From Thiolapillus brandeum (GTDB taxonomy: Bacteria; Pseudomonadota; Gammaproteobacteria; Chromatiales; Chromatiaceae), in contig DRLF01000230.1 of NCBI GenBank assembly GCA_011051425.1, positions 1 to 8,171 of the forward strand: DNA of 8,171 nucleotides, written 5' to 3'. The translations under genes were made by a program, and so were the position numbers. The notes under the pieces are model-generated. The model made no database searches, was not told the DNA's origin, and was given only the letters and a program-made list of their open reading frames with translations. Each line of letters starts with the position of its first letter. The stretch's first letter is position 1. This document shows, one piece after another, positions 6,308 to 8,171 of this stretch.

Positions 6308-8171
6308 TCAGACAGCTGGCTTCTGCAGCTTCTTCTGCTGCTTCGCCTCCACGGCCTCGCTCAACGAGACCAGCGAGGTGGTCAGCAAGATATGTCCTCT
6401 GGCGGCAAGAGAGACCAGATCGACATTGGCCGAAGCGAAGTCTTCCCAGGAACTCTTTCGCGTACCGTACACGCCTACCCAGGCATTGCGGCCATTCTTT
6501 TTCGCTGTATAGGCTGCATCATCGGCAATGGCAATCACCTGCTCCCAGGACATCTGGTCAGCCTTGCCATGGACGGAGAAGGGATACATGGAAAAACCGA
6601 TGGAGCCTGACAATGTGACGGTATGTCCCTCACCCACCTGGTACTGGAATTCTGCCAGATTCCGGCGAATGCGCTCGGCCAGGCGCTCCGCCGCGTGTAT
6701 ATTGTTGTTTTCTCCAACCACCAGGAACTCATCGCCGCCCCAGCGGATGATGACATCGGAATCGCGGCAGGAAGCCCGCAGCACGTCCCTCACCTGCATC
6801 AGAACCTGATCTCCCGCTGCATGGCCGTAGGCATCGTTGATGGGCTTGAAGCCATCCAGGTCGATCATGACGAAGAAGATGGAAGGCGTGATATCGATTT
6901 TTCCGGAGACTACCCGGTCTTTCTGCGTGTCTTCGACACGGCGGTTAACCGCAGCCACTCTCGGCTCGATGAATTCATAGAGATAGCGCCGGTTTTTCAG
7001 CCCGGTGAGCGAGTCTGTCACGCTCATTTCCTTGAGCATTTCATTGAGGTGGTTCAATTGCTGGTTGCGTTCATACAATTCCTGGGTTCTGTCTTCCACC
7101 TGCGCTTCCAGTTTTGCGCTGTATTGCTGCACAAGTTGCTGCTTTCTGTCCTGCGCCTTCTTGTAGCTGTAAATCAGTCCGCCCAGCAACAGGGCATAGA
7201 TTACAAAAGCACCGGGAGACAGCCAGGGCGCGGGTTTCACCGAAAAAGGCAGGGCTGCGCCCGTCTCGTTCCAGACACCATCGTTGTTGCTGGCCTTCAC
7301 CTTGAAGACATACTGCCCGGCCGGCAGGTTGGTGTAGGTAACGGAACGCTGTTTGCGCACTGTGTTCCAGTCCTTGTCGAATCCTTTCAGGATATAGCGG
7401 TACTGGTTCATGTGCGGTGAGGCAAAATCCAGCGCTGTAAAGCTGAAATCGATGTAGTCATCATCATATGCGAACACCAGTTTTTCCGGCACGCGGGTGT
7501 CATTACTGCTCACCGACGCCAGCAGTTTCTCTCTGGAACGCACTGACAATACGATATCCGGCGGATGCTGGTTTTTCGTCAGCAGTTCCGGGCTGAAGGT
7601 CAGCACACCTTCCACGCTGCCGAAATACAGTTGTCCGGCCCGGGTTTTCAGATAAGCACCGGCATTGAATTCATCACCTTTCAATCCGTTGAAGCGGTCA
7701 TAGTTGCTCAAACTGCCATCGCTGGGGTCGAGCCGTGAAAGCCCCCGGTTACTGCTCAGCCACAGAAATCCCTCCCGGTCTTCCAGCACGGCATAGATGG
7801 TGTTGCTTTGCAGTCCCTGCGCTTTCTGATACTTGTGAAAAATCTCGCGACCGGCCTTTCTGTCGGCCAGATACCAGCGGTTCAGACCACCACCCATGGT
7901 CGCAACCCACAGGGAGCCGTCCTTGCCTTCGGTGATATTCCAGGCAGCGTCACTGGACAGGCTGTTTATATTGCCGGGCTCGTTGCGGTAGTGCAGGAAA
8001 GAATCCGTCACCGGATCGAACCGGTTGAGCCCGCCGTTTTCCGTTCCTATCCAAAGTACGTTGTAGCGGTCCTGGTAGACAGCCAGAACGCGATCGCTGC
8101 TGATGCTTCTGTCATCTCCGGGATCATGCCGATAGGGCTTGAATGTCTGGCTTTCAGGATCGAGGCGGTTG
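6308..8171 (-). CDS. Beta-propeller / Y_Y_Y sensor diguanylate cyclase (5' end beyond window)
   Basis: This is the C-terminal 620 residues of a membrane sensor predicted to make cyclic di-GMP. Residues are numbered from the right window edge. Residues 1 to about 195 are two-component-regulator propeller repeats (Reg_prop), with blade phrases LWIGTENGGLNRFDP, LWVATMGGGLNRW, LWLSSNRGLSRLDP and LYFGSVEGVLTFSP. A Y_Y_Y domain follows (about 235-311). One membrane helix lies at about 318-338, and a basic, Gln/Glu-rich coiled coil at 339-385. The GGDEF domain (about 383-568) has LTGLKNRR (388-395), DLDGFKPINDAYGH (437-450) and an intact GGDEF at 478-482. An RDSD inhibitory I-site lies five residues before the GGDEF motif. 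The layout puts the propeller in the periplasm and the cyclase in the cytoplasm. The frame has no stop up to 8171. The GTG at 8011 is internal, since propeller sequence continues upstream, so the true start and any signal peptide lie outside. A 52-residue tail follows the GGDEF domain. Confidence 0.93.
   Translation of the reverse strand, partial: NRLDPESQTFKPYRHDPGDDRSISSDRVLAVYQDRYNVLWIGTENGGLNRFDPVTDSFLHYRNEPGNINSLSSDAAWNITEGKDGSLWVATMGGGLNRWYLADRKAGREIFHKYQKAQGLQSNTIYAVLEDREGFLWLSSNRGLSRLDPSDGSLSNYDRFNGLKGDEFNAGAYLKTRAGQLYFGSVEGVLTFSPELLTKNQHPPDIVLSVRSREKLLASVSSNDTRVPEKLVFAYDDDYIDFSFTALDFASPHMNQYRYILKGFDKDWNTVRKQRSVTYTNLPAGQYVFKVKASNNDGVWNETGAALPFSVKPAPWLSPGAFVIYALLLGGLIYSYKKAQDRKQQLVQQYSAKLEAQVEDRTQELYERNQQLNHLNEMLKEMSVTDSLTGLKNRRYLYEFIEPRVAAVNRRVEDTQKDRVVSGKIDITPSIFFVMIDLDGFKPINDAYGHAAGDQVLMQVRDVLRASCRDSDVIIRWGGDEFLVVGENNNIHAAERLAERIRRNLAEFQYQVGEGHTVTLSGSIGFSMYPFSVHGKADQMSWEQVIAIADDAAYTAKKNGRNAWVGVYGTRKSSWEDFASANVDLVSLAARGHILLTTSLVSLSEAVEAKQQKKLQKPAV

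Noticed and set aside
6623..7420. Plus-strand open frame antisense to the sensor-cyclase (265 codons)
   Set aside because: It mirrors the GGDEF and linker coding sequence. I see no domain and no start signals.
8009..8011. GTG as the start of the sensor-cyclase gene
   Set aside because: The frame stays open to the window edge, and the upstream residues continue the propeller repeats (for example LWIGT and GGLNRFDP).

Overview
The window looks like ordinary chromosomal sequence from a gammaproteobacterium. Two lines of evidence support this. First, the proteins for TsaE, Nnr, QueG, DapA and BamC can be matched position by position to what I remember of their E. coli counterparts. Second, two gene orders are typical of the class: nnr-tsaE divergent from queG, and dapA-bamC followed by a metallo-beta-lactamase-fold gene. 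Base composition is moderately GC-rich. The exceptions are a short AT-rich stretch at the extreme left and the spacer right of dapA. I cannot name the genus. I see no mobile element, CRISPR array, rRNA or tRNA.

Layout, left to right. An AT-rich stub (1-51) precedes tsaE (minus; t6A tRNA modification), whose start overlaps the end of nnr (minus; repair of hydrated NAD(P)H). Diverging from nnr across about 43 bases is queG (plus; last step of queuosine synthesis). queG converges on a three-gene minus-strand unit: dapA (first step committed to diaminopimelate/lysine), bamC (lipoprotein of the outer-membrane protein assembly machine) and a small MBL-fold hydrolase. A strong hairpin between queG and the MBL gene probably terminates this unit. 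Upstream of dapA is a 221-base spacer with a good sigma-70-type promoter. To its right, also on the minus strand, is the 3' part of a large sensor gene. It encodes beta-propeller repeats, a Y_Y_Y domain, one membrane helix, a coiled coil and an intact GGDEF diguanylate cyclase, and it runs off the right edge.

The genes are mostly housekeeping: two tRNA-modification enzymes around a metabolite-repair enzyme, and a cell-envelope unit in which DapA feeds peptidoglycan and lysine synthesis while BamC serves outer-membrane assembly. The sensor-cyclase is the accessory-looking gene. I did not find a convincing new biological system. The points that merit attention are small: an intercistronic hairpin abutting the bamC ribosome-binding site, a dyad overlapping the dapA promoter, an unusual terminator, the uncharacterised MBL gene with a weak start, and the sensor-cyclase.
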